From an uncultured Aquimarina sp. (lineage in GTDB: Bacteria > Bacteroidota > Bacteroidia > Flavobacteriales > Flavobacteriaceae), in the NCBI GenBank assembly GCA_947501475.1, contig CANMWA010000005.1, positions 124,001-188,000 on the forward strand: a DNA stretch of 64,000 nt, written 5' to 3'. Below, piece by piece: positions 10,223 through 16,885 of the stretch. The position numbers and the translations under genes were made by a program. The notes under the pieces were generated by a model that ran no database searches, was not told the origin of the DNA, and saw nothing but the letters and a program-made list of their open reading frames with translations. How positions within the stretch are numbered: the first letter of the stretch is position 1; every line of letters begins with the position of its first letter.

Positions 10223-10269
10223 CCCCATGGTTAACCATTTAGGTTTATAATTTTGAATACTACGTAACC
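10216..10269 (+). promoter_or_regulatory. Symporter promoter flanked by two TACGTAACC-n-ATGGTT repeats
   Basis: TACGTAACC occurs at 10216-10224 and 10261-10269, followed after 2 and 4 bp respectively by ATGGTT. Between them lie the palindrome ATGGTTAACCAT (10227-10238) and a TAATTTTG -7 box (10248-10255). The first copy overlaps the stop codon of the LuxR-type regulator, an obvious candidate binder, though that is inferred. Confidence 0.45.
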
Positions 10270-10314
10270 TTTTATGGTTTTGATTTTTGAAGCAAATTGC
10301 CTCAAAAATTTTAT

Positions 10315-11829
10315 ATGTTATTTCCTCTTATTATTTCAGAAAAAAATTTGGATCAAAATATTGATCGTGTTTTTGGTGATGCCACTAGTTGGTTTGTTGA
10401 TGCGATTCTTGCAGAAATTCCTATTACATCATCGGTTGGTATTCCTTGGGTGGTTGTAGTATTACTATTGGGAGCAGGATATTTTACAATATATTTTAAG
10501 TTTGTGAATATCAGAAACTTTTTTACTGCATTGCAAGTTGTACGAGGCAAATATGATGTTTTAGAAACAGCATCTGAAGAAAAAAAGACTACTGGCGATA
10601 GTAAAGTAAATGGAGAAGTAAGCCATTTTCAGGCGCTAACCACAGCAGTATCTGCAACTGTGGGTCTTGGTAATATAGCCGGAGTTGCTATAGCGTTGTC
10701 TATTGGAGGCCCTGGAGCAACCCTATGGATGATTATTATCGGAATACTAGGAATGTCTTCAAAATTTGTAGAGTGCACATTAGGGGTCAAATATCGCGAG
10801 GTTGACAACGAAGGGAAAGTTTTTGGAGGCCCAATGTACTATCTAACCAAGGGATTAGGTGAGAAAGGATATGCTAAATTCGGAAAAATCTTGGCAGTCA
10901 TCTTTGCAATCATGTGTATAGGTGGATCTTTTGGTGGCGGAAATATGTTTCAGGTAAACCAAGCATATAAATTATTTGAACATGTAATGATCTCTGAAAA
11001 CTCAATGATATATGGTCAAGGGTGGGTATTTGGCGTTATAATGGCTATACTTGTTGGTGTTGTTATCATCGGCGGAATCAAAAAAATTGCAAGTGTAACC
11101 GATAAAATTGTACCGTTTATGGTCTTGATTTATATGGCGGCAGTACTCATTGTTTTAGTGATGTATAGTGCTGCGATTCCTTCTGCTTTTGAAGCAATCT
11201 GGCAAGGAGCTTTTCACCCTGAAGGAGTCTTAGGAGGTTTTGTCGGAGTATTGGTACAAGGTTTCAGGCGAGGTGCTTTTAGCAATGAAGCAGGAGTAGG
11301 TAGTGCCTCAATAGCGCATAGTGCGGTTAAAACAAACTTTCCGGCAAGTGAAGGATTGGTAGCATTACTCGAACCATTTATTGATACCGTAGTAGTATGC
11401 ACTATGACGGCTCTGGTTTTAATTATAACGGGTCAAATAAATACAGGAATGATAATCAGCGATGAAGAAGGGGTATTGCTTACTGCTTCTGCATTAGAGA
11501 GTGGTGTTTCATGGTTTCCTTATCTTCTTACCATAGCAGTATTGCTTTTTGCATTCTCATCAATGATTTCCTGGTCTTATTATGGATACCAGGCATGGAG
11601 CTACCTTTTTGGAAGAGGTAAACGAACAGAGTATACCTATAAATTTATTTTTTGCTGTTTCACAATCATAGGAGCTTCGGCAACATTAAACTCGGTTACA
11701 GATTTTAGTGATGCTATGATTTTTGCAATGATGGTACCTAATATGATTGGACTGTTTTTATTAAGTTCTAAAGTAAGAGATGAATTAAAACGCTATATGC
11801 AGGTTATAGGCAATATGACTAAACAATAA
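10315..11829 (+). CDS. Alanine/glycine:cation symporter (AGCS family)
   Basis: This is a 504-residue inner-membrane transporter with about 11 helices that takes up alanine or glycine with sodium. The AGCS core is clear: TAVSATVGLGNIAGVAIAL (the unwound substrate-site helix), GGPGATLWM, then RRGAFSNEAGVGSASIAH, which is the family signature, and a late WSYYGYQAW segment. A charged insert near residues 85-110 follows the first helices. ATG at 10315 is used; the in-frame TTG at 10297 is less likely because the promoter box is at 10248. It may be controlled by the regulator upstream. Confidence 0.92.
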   Translation: MLFPLIISEKNLDQNIDRVFGDATSWFVDAILAEIPITSSVGIPWVVVVLLLGAGYFTIYFKFVNIRNFFTALQVVRGKYDVLETASEEKKTTGDSKVNGEVSHFQALTTAVSATVGLGNIAGVAIALSIGGPGATLWMIIIGILGMSSKFVECTLGVKYREVDNEGKVFGGPMYYLTKGLGEKGYAKFGKILAVIFAIMCIGGSFGGGNMFQVNQAYKLFEHVMISENSMIYGQGWVFGVIMAILVGVVIIGGIKKIASVTDKIVPFMVLIYMAAVLIVLVMYSAAIPSAFEAIWQGAFHPEGVLGGFVGVLVQGFRRGAFSNEAGVGSASIAHSAVKTNFPASEGLVALLEPFIDTVVVCTMTALVLIITGQINTGMIISDEEGVLLTASALESGVSWFPYLLTIAVLLFAFSSMISWSYYGYQAWSYLFGRGKRTEYTYKFIFCCFTIIGASATLNSVTDFSDAMIFAMMVPNMIGLFLLSSKVRDELKRYMQVIGNMTKQ

Positions 11830-11876
11830 ACCTAGGCAATGTGATTTTCTTTATCTTTAAAGAAACACAATTCATC

Positions 11877-13205
11877 ATGCAAAAAATATTTCTAGGTCTA
11901 TTTGTTTGTGCTATTTCTTTTGGGCAACAAAAACCAATAAAAGCATTGGTAGGAGGAACATTAATTGATGGTTATGGGGCTACCCCGATTCAAAATAGTG
12001 TAATTATTATTGAAGGCAAAATAATAAAAGCTGTAGGTACTGTTGCAACTCTTACAGTACCAGATAATGCAGAGGTGATTTCTACAGAAGGTATGTCTGT
12101 GCTCCCGGGCTTATGGGATATGCATGTACACACTATGATCAATGGGCATGCAGATTATTCGTACTGGGATAAAACCTATCCGCCATTATTAGAAAATGTA
12201 ATTATGCCTGCATCTGCAGAACAACTACTTATGGCAGGAGTAACTAGTGCCAGGGATCTTGGAGCGCCCCTTAAAGAAAGTATTGCTGTTAGAGATCGAA
12301 TTAATAAAGGAGAAATTCCCGGAGCAACATTGTATGTTTCTGGGCCCTTTATTCAGAAAAAACCATATCCTGGTACTGAAGCTTTTCGATGGGGTATTAA
12401 TGGAGTTGAAGATGCTAAAAAAAAGATCAAAAAATTAGCTGATGCAGGAGTAGATTGTATCAAACTAATTGATCAAGATCAAATGACTATTTCAGAGTTG
12501 CAAGCTGTTGTAGATACAGCACATAAATATAATCTGAAAGTTGTAGCTCATAGTCATCGACCACAAGAAATCAGAATGGGGCTTCAAGCAAAGGTTGATT
12601 GTTTTGAGCATACGGGTTTATCATCTGCACCGAGATATCCAGATGATATTATGGAAGCAATAAAAGAGCGTACTGCACAAATGAATCTAGGTCCATTATT
12701 TTGGTGCCCCACAGTAGAGGGGCTGTATAATTATGAGTATGTGAGAGATAACGGTGAACATTTGGATAACGATTCATGGCACCGGGGATTGCACGATACT
12801 ATTATTACTGATATCAAGAATAGTTTTATGCATAAGGATCAATTACCTTATTTTCAGTTAACCCCTATTCGTAAACCTACTTTAGAAACTAAAATAAAAC
12901 AACTGATGGATGCTGGAGTAGTATTAATGATAGGTACAGATAGCGGTATCCCTATGAAATTTCATAGTCAATCCACTTGGAATGAGCTTGATGTTTGGGT
13001 AAACGAATTTGGGATAGATCCTATGTATGCGATTCGCGCCGCTACATATTGGCCATCTCTATGGATGGGAGTAGCCGATAAGGTTGGTACAGTTACCAAA
13101 GGTAAATATGCAGATATTATTGCAGTAAAAGGTGATGTGCTTAGGCATATAAACATATTACAAGATGTAGATATTATAATTAAACACGGAAAGAAATATA
13201 AATAA
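11877..13205 (+). CDS. Exported amidohydrolase (imidazolonepropionase/prolidase-like)
   Basis: This is a 442-residue binuclear-metal amidohydrolase with a signal peptide that ends near SFGQQ. A small beta-sandwich precedes the TIM barrel. The first metal site is WDMHVHT (about residues 79-85), then come a likely bridging Lys in VDCIKLID, His in VAHSHRP (about 224), His in FEHTG (about 242) and Asp in IGTDSGIP (about 352). This layout fits exported peptidase-like or Xaa-Pro dipeptidase-like amidohydrolases. The start is the ATG before the signal peptide; the longer GTG form at 11841 would bury it. Confidence 0.85.
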   Translation: MQKIFLGLFVCAISFGQQKPIKALVGGTLIDGYGATPIQNSVIIIEGKIIKAVGTVATLTVPDNAEVISTEGMSVLPGLWDMHVHTMINGHADYSYWDKTYPPLLENVIMPASAEQLLMAGVTSARDLGAPLKESIAVRDRINKGEIPGATLYVSGPFIQKKPYPGTEAFRWGINGVEDAKKKIKKLADAGVDCIKLIDQDQMTISELQAVVDTAHKYNLKVVAHSHRPQEIRMGLQAKVDCFEHTGLSSAPRYPDDIMEAIKERTAQMNLGPLFWCPTVEGLYNYEYVRDNGEHLDNDSWHRGLHDTIITDIKNSFMHKDQLPYFQLTPIRKPTLETKIKQLMDAGVVLMIGTDSGIPMKFHSQSTWNELDVWVNEFGIDPMYAIRAATYWPSLWMGVADKVGTVTKGKYADIIAVKGDVLRHINILQDVDIIIKHGKKYK

Positions 13206-13229
13206 AAATAGAAACTTTTGATGACAGCA

Positions 13230-13613
13230 CTATAAAGTCATCATCCAGTTGCGATGTAAGTACTTAAATTTTTTAAGTTCTTTGCGAAGTAAAATCAGAA
13301 ACTCTTTTCCATTACTATTTGACTGCTCTAAGCGCTCACAGTTTTTATACAACTTATTAGTAATGTGAATCAAAGAATTAGCTTCTTCGATACGATCATC
13401 TTGAAAAGTTCTATTTTCAGCCTTAATTATTCGATCTGCTAGATCATCTGATTGTCTTATAATATCTCCTGTAAAATAGATATGTGGATTTTCACTACCA
13501 TTACTTTGTAAAGCTGATAAATCATGAACAAGGTAATTTGAAATATTTCTTGATAGTGTAAATATTTCAAGAGCTTTCTTGTATAATTTTCTATTTCGTG
13601 GCTGTAGTCTCAT
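13230..13613 (-). CDS. Hypothetical helical protein
   Basis: This is a 127-residue cytosolic protein of four predicted amphipathic helices, rich in K, E, N and L, with no signal or membrane segment. The block DIIRQSDDLADRIIKAEN faintly recalls four-helix-bundle (S23-like) proteins, but the match is too weak to assign. A plausible GAGG-containing leader precedes the ATG at 13613. It is convergent with the amidohydrolase and divergent from lrp. No function is proposed. Confidence 0.55.
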   Translation of the reverse strand: MRLQPRNRKLYKKALEIFTLSRNISNYLVHDLSALQSNGSENPHIYFTGDIIRQSDDLADRIIKAENRTFQDDRIEEANSLIHITNKLYKNCERLEQSNSNGKEFLILLRKELKKFKYLHRNWMMTL

Positions 13614-13726
13614 AACAATTTCTACCTCAAAAATAATGTAAATTTCTGTATTTTTTCTTTTGATTATAAGGTGAAATGATTAATTTACAGCATTATTTAA
13701 TATAAAATTAAGTTTTTTGTTTAAAA

Positions 13727-14191
13727 ATGAAAATAGATGCAACAAATTGGACTATATTAGAATGTCTTCAGCAAAATGCTAGGTTATCTAATGCAGAGAT
13801 CGGAAGAAAAGTTGGACTAAGTTCTCCTGCAGTTGCCGAGAGAATAAAAAAGATGGAAGATTATGGAGTTTTAGAAGGATACAAAGCAAAAGTCTCTTAT
13901 TCAAAAACTGGATATCAACTCAAGGCTATAATTACATTGAGAGCATTTATGGGGCGTTTAAAACCATTTTTACTTAAAGTATCTGATTTTAAAGAAGTGC
14001 TTAATTGTTATAGAATTACAGGAAATGAGAATATTATTATGGAGGTAGTCCTTCGAGATCAAATACACTTGCAAGAGTTTATAGATGGATTAATTACCTA
14101 CGGAGAAGTAAAAACTCATATCATATTATCTAATTTGATAGAAAATAATCCAATCACAAATCAAAAAGGAATAAATGAGTTTGATTTGTGA
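13727..14191 (+). CDS. Lrp/AsnC-family transcription regulator
   Basis: The protein is 154 residues. The N-terminal winged helix-turn-helix (1-60) reads NWTILECLQQNARLSNAEIGRKVGLSSPAVAERI-like, the classic AsnC signature, and a RAM/ligand-binding domain (about 68-150) follows with the GNENIIMEV strand. It should form octamers that sense an amino acid. No amino-acid gene is adjacent. Small RNA copy A starts just after its stop, so the regulator and RNA could be linked, but a separate sigma-54-like promoter sits between them. Confidence 0.92.
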   Translation: MKIDATNWTILECLQQNARLSNAEIGRKVGLSSPAVAERIKKMEDYGVLEGYKAKVSYSKTGYQLKAIITLRAFMGRLKPFLLKVSDFKEVLNCYRITGNENIIMEVVLRDQIHLQEFIDGLITYGEVKTHIILSNLIENNPITNQKGINEFDL

Positions 14192-14194
14192 TTG

Positions 14195-14211
14195 TTTTGG
14201 CATAAGATTTG
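14195..14211 (+). promoter_or_regulatory. Sigma-54-like promoter for small RNA copy A
   Basis: TTTTGGCATAAGATTTG has GGCA at -24 and TTG at -12 with the spacing of sigma-54 promoters (GG then TTG eight bases later). Transcription would begin near 14222, ten bases before the first stem of the RNA. The same sequence with one change recurs at 60616. A primary-sigma box TATATTTA at 14213-14220 is an alternative. Confidence 0.45.
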
Positions 14212-14221
14212 ATATATTTAT

Positions 14222-14323
14222 ATCGAGAATCATCTTTATCTTGTGTGAGGACATTAGTTAGGGAAACTAAAGAGAGTACAAGGGAAAGATAAAAAACGTT
14301 TGAAGTGATTCAGGCGTTTTTTT
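14222..14323 (+). ncRNA. Structured small RNA, copy A
   Basis: The predicted transcript is about 100 nt. P1 is 13 bp with one mismatch (14232-14244 with 14278-14290). The conserved internal loop has GTGTGAGGACA on the 5' side (14243) and AAGAGAGTAC on the 3' side (14270). P2 is TTAGTT with AACTAA (14254-14259 with 14265-14270), capped by AGGGA. An intrinsic terminator follows at once. The core is shared with copies at 16299 and 16777, while the P1 sequences are unrelated yet paired in each, which is what a conserved RNA fold looks like. The family is not known to me. Confidence 0.7.
14291..14323 (+). terminator. Terminator of small RNA copy A
   Basis: AAAAAACGTTTGAA, loop GTGA, then TTCAGGCG and seven T form a 14-bp stem, including G:T pairs, followed by a U-tract. 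Confidence 0.8.
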
Positions 14324-14346
14324 CTGTCTTTTATGGTTTAGTTTTT

Positions 14347-14378
14347 AGGATGTGGATATGTGTTGTCGCATCCTTTTT
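14347..14378 (+). terminator. Second hairpin with T-run before the Cys-rich gene
   Basis: AGGATGTG (14347-14354) pairs with CGCATCCT (14367-14374) and is followed by TTTTT. It may be a back-up terminator for copy A or part of the leader of the gene at 14427. Confidence 0.5.
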
Positions 14379-14426
14379 GAAAACTAGACGGTATAGTAAT
14401 GTATAACATTTATAAATATTTGAATT

Positions 14427-14528
14427 ATGAAAAATAAAGAATGTTCATGCACATGTTCTAGTTGTATAGAAGGGCAATGTGCTAATTGCTCATGTATAAG
14501 GTGTGAGTGTTCAGGATGTAATTGTTAA
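14427..14528 (+). CDS. 33-residue cysteine-rich, metallothionein-like peptide
   Basis: This is a complete ORF (ATG 14427, TAA 14526) of 33 codons, 11 of them cysteine: residues 6, 8, 10, 13, 18, 21, 23, 26, 28, 31 and 33. It starts MKNKECSCTCSSC and ends CSGCNC, made of repeated C-x-C and C-x-x-C units without aromatic residues or histidine. This composition is that of metallothioneins, which bind Zn, Cd or Cu(I) in thiolate clusters; eleven cysteines would suit a single small cluster. No signal peptide is present. It lies between copy A of the small RNA and an exported esterase-like gene. It does not fit the known bacterial SmtA family, which is longer and contains histidine. Metal binding is inferred from composition only. 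Confidence 0.65.
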   Translation: MKNKECSCTCSSCIEGQCANCSCIRCECSGCNC

Positions 14529-14646
14529 ATTTAAATACCCTATTTTAAATTTATTTTGTGATAGAGTTTTCTATAAATAGATGTACCGAGGCTTCACAAA
14601 ACCAGAAATCTTATATTAACATGTATGACTATATCATACTTTTTTT

Positions 14647-16101
14647 GTGATACTAAAAAAAAAATATACTGTGCAACTATCTCTTACAAAATGGATTCCT
14701 TTTCTTATACTGCATATATTCTTTATTAATGGGTATACACAAAATACACTTAGTGTCAAGAAAGGTATAGTAACCGATTCTTTAGTCGTTACATCTACAG
14801 GTAATAATTTTAGTATTTACCTTCCAAAAAATTTTGATATCAACAAAAGCTGGCCTATTCTATTTGGTTTTGATTCATCAGGAAAAACTGGACGTATAGC
14901 TCAATTGTATAAACCAGCAGCAGAAAAATTAGGCTATATAGTAGCTGTTAGTGCTATTAAAGAGAATCAACCTGCTAAAGAGAGGGTAGAATATGCCTCT
15001 TTTTTTATAGATTATATCCAAACTCTTTTTCCTATCCAAAAAGGAAGAATATATGTTTCTGGTATTGGTAATGATGCAAAATTAGCAGGTATTTTACCTG
15101 TTTTATTAAATGATACGATATTTGGTGTAATTGCAATTGAAGATAGTTTTGATTTTAATTTGGATATGAAAATCAAAAAGAATTTCTCTTATATAGGTAT
15201 TGTAAATAGTGAAAATTATAAATATAGAATGCTTTTGAATATTAAGAAGTATTTAAATAGAAAAGCAATTCCTGCCGATGTTTATGTTTATAACAACAAT
15301 AAATCTAAATTACCAACACCCAAATATATTAACAAAGCACTCACTAGTTTTACATTACAAGCGATGCAAAAAGGAAGAATGCCAAAAGATTCTATTTGGG
15401 TAAAGAATGTATATGAAGAAGACTTAAAACAAGTCGATACGTATTTAAGCAAAAAAGAATTTATAAGTGCTTTTGATGAGGTTAAACGAATGCAAACCAA
15501 ATATCGTTTATTTTTTGATACCAATCATTTAAAAGAAAACCAAAAAAGTATAAAACAGTTAAAAGCTTATAAGCGGGAAAGAAGACTTAAAACACAATAC
15601 CTCAATAAAGAAAACTATCTAAGGTCATTTTATTTTTATGCTATAGATGAAGATGTACAAACAGAGAATTACGAAAATCTGGGGTGGTGGACATTTGAAG
15701 CCTCAAAACTAGACACTTTAATAGTAAAAAAAGAACATTATGAGCAACGTATGGGATATAGAATGAAAGGATATCTTGGGCGTTTGGTAGAAAAATATAA
15801 AACAGATCAATTAACTGAAGTAAAGGGAAATAACCTAGAAAAGAAATTTTTTCTTTACATATTAAGTACAATAGTTAATAAGAAAGATTATGAATCATAT
15901 AAGAAGATAATCTCATTAAGCGCACAAGATCAAGATAATAAAACAGCTTTGTTTTACTTAGAAAAAATGCTTCAAAATGGTTTTCAGGATATAGAATCTC
16001 TTTATACTATAGAAGGAACAATGGCTTTAAAAATATCAAAAGAATACAATAAGTTAATTGAAAAATATCTAGGAAGATCTAAGTATTTCTTCTCAAAATA
16101 A
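14647..16101 (+). CDS. Exported esterase-fold protein lacking the nucleophile, with helical C-terminal half
   Basis: The protein is 484 residues. An N-terminal hydrophobic signal segment (about 15-31, ending GYTQN) leads into an esterase-like alpha/beta region (about 35-225: FSIYLPKNFD, WPILFGFDSSGKTGRIAQLY, RIYVSGIGNDAKLAG). At the place of the usual GxSxGG elbow it reads GIGNDA, so the catalytic Ser seems replaced by Gly. The rest (about 240-480) is charged and helical, possibly TPR-like. No ATG is in frame before the signal, so GTG 14647 is used. An A/T homopolymer at the very start leaves a small chance of a frame error. Function unknown, perhaps a pseudoenzyme. Confidence 0.6.
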   Translation: MILKKKYTVQLSLTKWIPFLILHIFFINGYTQNTLSVKKGIVTDSLVVTSTGNNFSIYLPKNFDINKSWPILFGFDSSGKTGRIAQLYKPAAEKLGYIVAVSAIKENQPAKERVEYASFFIDYIQTLFPIQKGRIYVSGIGNDAKLAGILPVLLNDTIFGVIAIEDSFDFNLDMKIKKNFSYIGIVNSENYKYRMLLNIKKYLNRKAIPADVYVYNNNKSKLPTPKYINKALTSFTLQAMQKGRMPKDSIWVKNVYEEDLKQVDTYLSKKEFISAFDEVKRMQTKYRLFFDTNHLKENQKSIKQLKAYKRERRLKTQYLNKENYLRSFYFYAIDEDVQTENYENLGWWTFEASKLDTLIVKKEHYEQRMGYRMKGYLGRLVEKYKTDQLTEVKGNNLEKKFFLYILSTIVNKKDYESYKKIISLSAQDQDNKTALFYLEKMLQNGFQDIESLYTIEGTMALKISKEYNKLIEKYLGRSKYFFSK

Positions 16102-16161
16102 AGGGAAAATCTACAATTTTGTGTATTTCATCGATTTTTTGTGTTTTTTATCGTTTGTTTT

Positions 16162-16193
16162 TTTGTGGTTACATTTTTTTTGCATTATATTTA
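16162..16193 (+). promoter_or_regulatory. Promoter of small RNA copy B
   Basis: TTTG (16162-16165), 20 bp, then TATATTTA (16186-16193), close to the Bacteroidota primary-sigma pattern. The same pair occurs 112-113 bp before the conserved core in copy C. Confidence 0.55.
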
Positions 16194-16199
16194 CTCCAA

Positions 16200-16397
16200 C
16201 TTAAAAACACTTGATGTATGATCCAGAATTAACATTTTAAACTGTATGACGATATGGCTTTTAAAATATTAGTTTGGAATACGTTAGGGACAAATTAGGT
16301 GTGAGGACATTAGTCTAAAGACCCCGAATCTTGAAACTAAAGAGAGTACGTAGTTTGCCCCAGTTTAATAAAGCGTTCTGAAAAGAACGCTTTTTTT
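16200..16397 (+). ncRNA. Structured small RNA, copy B
   Basis: The predicted transcript is about 200 nt. P1 is GGGACAAATTA (16287-16297) with TAGTTTGCCCC (16351-16361), one mismatch. The core strands are GTGTGAGGACA (16299) and AAGAGAGTAC (16340). P2 is TTAGT/ACTAA (16310-16314 with 16336-16340), topped by AAGA/TCTT (16318-16321 with 16329-16332) and loop CCCCGAA. The 5' part (16201-16286) carries blocks shared with copy C. No ORF follows before the next transcript, so this is a free-standing RNA and not a leader. Confidence 0.7.
16370..16397 (+). terminator. Terminator of small RNA copy B
   Basis: AAAGCGTTCT (16370-16379), loop GAAA, AGAACGCTTT (16384-16393), then more T: a perfect 10-bp stem. 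Confidence 0.9.
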
Positions 16398-16639
16398 ATT
16401 AACAACACTTTATTTTAGCATTTGGCAAAATCTATGTCTTTTTACCGATAGATAAATTGTATCCCTAAAAATATTGTTCCTAAACTAGATCCTAAACGTT
16501 TAAATTGTTTTTATAGAAAGTTTAGTGCGTTTCATTCTAAGAATTATTTGTAATTATCATATGTATAACCAGATTTTTATGGCTTTAAAATGATATAAAA
16601 TTACTTTTTTGTTAAAATATGTGTATTTCATCGATTTTA

Positions 16640-16672
16640 TTTGCATTTTATCTTTTAATTTTCATATATTAG
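16640..16672 (+). promoter_or_regulatory. Promoter of small RNA copy C
   Basis: TTTG (16640-16643), 21 bp, then TATATTAG (16665-16672), equivalent in position to the copy B promoter. Confidence 0.5.
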
Positions 16673-16677
16673 TAATG

Positions 16678-16877
16678 TTATTAAAAAGTACTGATGCTTC
16701 TTGTAAAACTATTGCTCAGATGATTATGACGATAATAAGAAGAGTGAAAATTTTTGAAGCATTGTGGAAAAATTTTGTGTGAGGACATTGGTTCTAAGAC
16801 CCCAAATCTAAAAACTGAAGATAGTACATTATTTTCCCCAAAATAAAAAACGTCCCGAAGATCTCGGGACGTTTTTT
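16678..16877 (+). ncRNA. Structured small RNA, copy C
   Basis: The predicted transcript is about 200 nt. P1 is GGAAAA (16766-16771) with TTTTCC (16832-16837), then TGTG (16776-16779) with TACA (16825-16828). The core strands are GTGTGAGGACA (16777) and AAGATAGTAC (16818). P2 is TTGGTT with AACTGA (16788-16793 with 16813-16818), where two bases differ from copies A and B but pairing is kept through G:U pairs. The inner stem is AGA/TCT with a CCCC-containing loop. It ends in a strong terminator. Confidence 0.7.
16845..16877. terminator. Bidirectional terminator of copy C and of the DJ-1-like gene
   Basis: AAAAAACGTCCCGA (16845-16858) pairs with TCGGGACGTTTTTT (16864-16877): a 14-bp stem with A- and T-runs on both sides, lying 9 bp past the stop of the minus-strand gene. 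Confidence 0.9.
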
Positions 16878-16885
16878 ATTGCTTA

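Larger units (their letters stand above)
16121..16397 (+). repeat. Small RNA unit B (first of two diverged direct repeats)
   Basis: It shares with 16621-16877, in the same order and nearly the same spacing: GTGTATTTCATCGATTTT; a TTTG / TATATT promoter pair; TTAAAAA (16201); TATGACGATA (16245); the GTGTGAGGACAT core (16299); and a terminator. TTAAAAA and TATGACGATA are 44 bp apart in both copies. Confidence 0.7.
16621..16877 (+). repeat. Small RNA unit C (second of two diverged direct repeats)
   Basis: Partner of 16121-16397, with the same six landmarks; the copies are clearly related but well diverged between landmarks, so the duplication is not recent. Confidence 0.7.
16102..16885. other. 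784-bp gene-free region holding two small RNA units
   Basis: No protein gene is supported here on either strand. The space holds two diverged copies of a unit of about 270 bp (16121-16397 and 16621-16877). The interval 16398-16620 between them has only very short unconserved ORFs and no clear signal, apart from a weak TTTGGCA at 16431. Confidence 0.8.

Noticed and set aside
10274..10459. Overlapping 61-codon plus-strand ORF before the symporter
   Set aside because: It is a shifted frame of the start of the AGCS symporter, whose protein is clearly conserved in the other frame.
14621..14700. Frameshift at the start of the exported esterase-fold gene
   Set aside because: Two ATGs upstream are in other frames across homopolymers of A and T, but the GTG frame gives a workable signal peptide, so no error has to be assumed.
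16246..16782. Possible leader peptides starting ATGACGATA in small RNA copies B and C
   Set aside because: The first nine bases are shared, but copy B encodes 8 residues (MTIWLLKY) and copy C 18 unrelated residues that run into the RNA core. With no shared peptide, the block is better seen as an RNA or DNA element.
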